NCBI GenBank assembly: GCA_964486935.1
Contig: CAZAPG010000014.1
Coordinates: 1 to 64,000 of the forward strand
Direction: 5' to 3'
DNA length: 64,000 nt
From: CAZAPG01 sp964486935
GTDB lineage: Bacteria; Chloroflexota; Anaerolineae; 4572-78; J111
Part shown: positions 62,474 through 64,000 of the stretch, piece after piece
Layout: the number at the start of each line of letters is the position of its first letter
How positions within the stretch are numbered: the stretch's first letter is position 1
Notes under the pieces: generated by a model
The model's database searches: none
Told to the model about the DNA's origin: nothing
The model's input: the letters and a program-made list of their open reading frames with translations, nothing else
Translations under genes and position numbers: made by a program

Positions 62474-63130
62474 TTAGCCGATGCCGCTATCCAGCCTGAA
62501 CCCATAGCCGCGCACGGTTACAATAAACTCGTGTTCAGGCTCAATTTCGGCCAGCCGCTGGCGCAGCCGGCGCACCAGGGCGTCGATGGCGTCGTCGGTT
62601 ACGCCTTCGGCCTCTTCGCCGGGCCAGGCCGCCTCGATAATTTCGGCGCGGCTGTAAACCTTGCCGGGCTGCTCGGCCAGCTTGGTTAGCAGTTGATACT
62701 GCTGATTGCTGAGGGGCGGGTTTACAAGCTGTCCGTGCAGATAAACCTGCCGCTCATCATCATCAATTTGCAGGCCCAGGCCCTGCCGGCCCGGCAGCGG
62801 GGCCGTGGCCTCGCTATCCACATAAATCAATTCCAGGCCAGGGGCAAGCTGAATAATATCGCCATCCTCAAGGGGCTGAGGTTTGGCCACTCGTTTGCCG
62901 TTAACAAATACGCCGTTCTTGCTGCCGGCGTCTTCTAGCACAAATTGACCCCTTTCCCGGCGCAGCAGGGCGTGAGTACGCGATATCCAGCGCACCGGAA
63001 TACTTATCGCACAATCGGGGGCGCGGCCAATGGCAATTTCCGCAGGCGAATCCTGCAATACCCACTGGTCTTTTATAATTTCTCCCTCTCGCCAAATAAG
63101 CAGCGCCTGTTCTGTTTGCAGGTGTTTCAT
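62474..63130 (-). CDS. FHA domain-winged helix transcriptional regulator
   Basis: 218 residues. FHA domain about 15-110 (IAIGRAPDCAISI, SRTHALLRRERGQFVLEDAGSKNGVFVNGKRV) and an OmpR-type winged helix about 120-215 (LSNQQYQLLTKLAEQPGKVYSRAEIIEAAWPG, VTDDAIDALVRRLRQRL, VRGYGFRLD). The receiver domain of a normal OmpR protein is replaced by a phosphothreonine-binding FHA. The divergent Ser/Thr kinase gene starts 121 bp away, a plausible partner. ATG 63130 sits 6 bases after AGGAG. Confidence 0.9.
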   Translation of the reverse strand: MKHLQTEQALLIWREGEIIKDQWVLQDSPAEIAIGRAPDCAISIPVRWISRTHALLRRERGQFVLEDAGSKNGVFVNGKRVAKPQPLEDGDIIQLAPGLELIYVDSEATAPLPGRQGLGLQIDDDERQVYLHGQLVNPPLSNQQYQLLTKLAEQPGKVYSRAEIIEAAWPGEEAEGVTDDAIDALVRRLRQRLAEIEPEHEFIVTVRGYGFRLDSGIG

Positions 63131-63251
63131 AAACATCTCCTGTTTTGACAGCAAATTAAGAATGGGATAATGTTAGGTTTCAGGTTTTGGGTTGAAAACT
63201 TTTCCAACCCGACACTTGATACCTGATACAAATTTTTCCCTAGAGGCTCTC

Positions 63252-64000
63252 TTGACGATAACACTTCAGCCGGGCGATATCTTACGTGACCGCTACAAAA
63301 TTATTGGTTTGATTGGCGCGGGCGGAATGGGCACGGTTTATCTGTGCGATGACACCCGGCTGGAAGGCCGCCACTGCGCCATCAAAGAAATTTTGTTGCA
63401 GGCCACCCTGAGCCAGGCGGTTGCGCAAAACGTGCGGCGTCAATTTTACCAGGAAGCCTCAACCCTGGCCAGGCTTGACCACCCCGGCCTGCCCAAAGTA
63501 AGCGATTTCTTCTCGATTGATGAGCGCGACTATCTGGTAATGGATTTTGTGCCCGGCCAAAACCTGCTGGAAATTGTCAACGAGGCCCGGCGCAACGCCT
63601 GCTTTTTAGAGCAGGAAAAGGTCATCGGCTGGATTGACCAGATTTGCGACGCGCTCAACTACCTGCACTCGCGCCAGCCGCCGGTGCTGCACCGGGATAT
63701 CAAACCGGCCAACATCAAACTGACCCCCGAAGGCCGCCTGAAGCTGGTTGATTTTGGGCTGGTCAAACCGCTTGACCCCAACGACCCCAGCACGCTGACC
63801 GGTTTGCAAGGCGCGGGCAGCCTGCCCTACGCCCCACTGGAGCAGTACGTTGACCACCTGGGCCACACCGATGCCCGGTCTGACCTGTATGCCCTGGGCG
63901 CAACCATGTACCATCTGCTCACCGGCAACACCCCGGCCAGCGCCCAGGAGCGCTTTATTGTGCCAGAGTCGCTGCCGCCGCCGCAAAAAATTAACCCCAA
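63252..64000 (+). CDS. Ser/Thr protein kinase, 3' end missing
   Basis: N-terminal 249 residues of a Hanks-type kinase that runs off the right edge. Start TTG 63252 behind AGAGG; protein begins MTITLQPGDILRDRYKIIGLIGAGGMGTVYLCDD. Catalytic Lys in CAIKEI, HRDIKPANIKLTPEG, LVDFGLVKPL, LPYAPLEQY and ARSDLYALGATMYHLLTGNTP are all normal. Divergent from the FHA-winged-helix regulator, which may be its substrate. Confidence 0.92.
   Translation, partial: MTITLQPGDILRDRYKIIGLIGAGGMGTVYLCDDTRLEGRHCAIKEILLQATLSQAVAQNVRRQFYQEASTLARLDHPGLPKVSDFFSIDERDYLVMDFVPGQNLLEIVNEARRNACFLEQEKVIGWIDQICDALNYLHSRQPPVLHRDIKPANIKLTPEGRLKLVDFGLVKPLDPNDPSTLTGLQGAGSLPYAPLEQYVDHLGHTDARSDLYALGATMYHLLTGNTPASAQERFIVPESLPPPQKINP

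Noticed and set aside
1..64000. tRNA, rRNA, integrase, transposase or attachment sites
   Set aside because: I saw no cloverleaf or rRNA signatures and no recombinase-like protein in any frame; a covariance search would be the decisive test.

Overview
The window reads as a chromosomal segment of an uncultured or little-studied Chloroflexota bacterium (Anaerolineae or Ardenticatenia type). This placement is inferred, not proven. It rests on lipoproteins with long Thr/Pro linkers, a sugar-binding protein with a Val-Glu-Lys linker, two Ser/Thr kinases plus FHA proteins, a coenzyme F420 gene (cofC), a wide mix of SAM methyltransferases and GT-C membrane glycosyltransferases, and moderately high GC with many GTG/TTG starts. 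I saw no rRNA, tRNA, CRISPR array, prophage or transposase. Both ends cut genes: a GAF/adenylate cyclase on the left and a Ser/Thr kinase on the right.

Layout. 1-2.2 kb: end of a class III cyclase gene, a small Cys-motif protein and a Thr/Pro-rich lipoprotein. 2.2-7.0 kb: a complete glycine cleavage operon gcvT-gcvH-gcvP on the minus strand behind a tandem glycine riboswitch and an intrinsic terminator. 7.0-7.4 kb: a gene-free stretch holding a MITE-like inverted repeat. 7.4-15.3 kb: plus-strand run of kinase-FHA, a secreted phosphodiesterase-like lipoprotein, CofC, a membrane SRPBCC protein, a 1021-residue three-domain lipoprotein (intradiol-dioxygenase-like, Vgb-like propeller, M1 peptidase) and a small membrane protein. 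15.2-22.1 kb: mixed single genes, including a methyltransferase, a GIY-YIG-like protein, a HEAT-repeat protein, a STAND/NB-ARC ATPase and recX. 22.3-24.5 kb: an OmpR-type two-component pair.

24.5-34.0 kb looks like one carbohydrate module: D-2-hydroxyacid dehydrogenase, GT4 glycosyltransferase, LacI regulator with two identical operators, ABC sugar uptake genes and a GH13_18 phosphorylase of the glucosylglycerate-phosphorylase type. 34-47 kb: a probable operon of M20 peptidase, GT39/PA14/NHL fusion and PrsW protease; an orphan ABC ATPase with a leaderless-type promoter; dodecin; a GT-C protein ending in an ILEI (FAM3-like) domain; a TIGR01777 epimerase; and phosphofructokinase.

47.5-58.4 kb is the most unusual block. 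A tight minus-strand operon encodes a tungsten aldehyde oxidoreductase, a monomeric sarcosine-oxidase-like flavoprotein, a non-pyrrolysine MttB-family methyltransferase and a DddP-like M24 protein. A second DddP-like M24 gene follows next to comB and an alpha/beta hydrolase. This suggests catabolism of a methylated amine or sulfonium compound; the sarcosine/glycine end could feed the glycine cleavage operon at the other end of the window. 58.4-64 kb: a sensor kinase whose two phosphorylation sites both look lost, a family 5 solute-binding lipoprotein, an FHA-winged-helix regulator and the start of a second Ser/Thr kinase.
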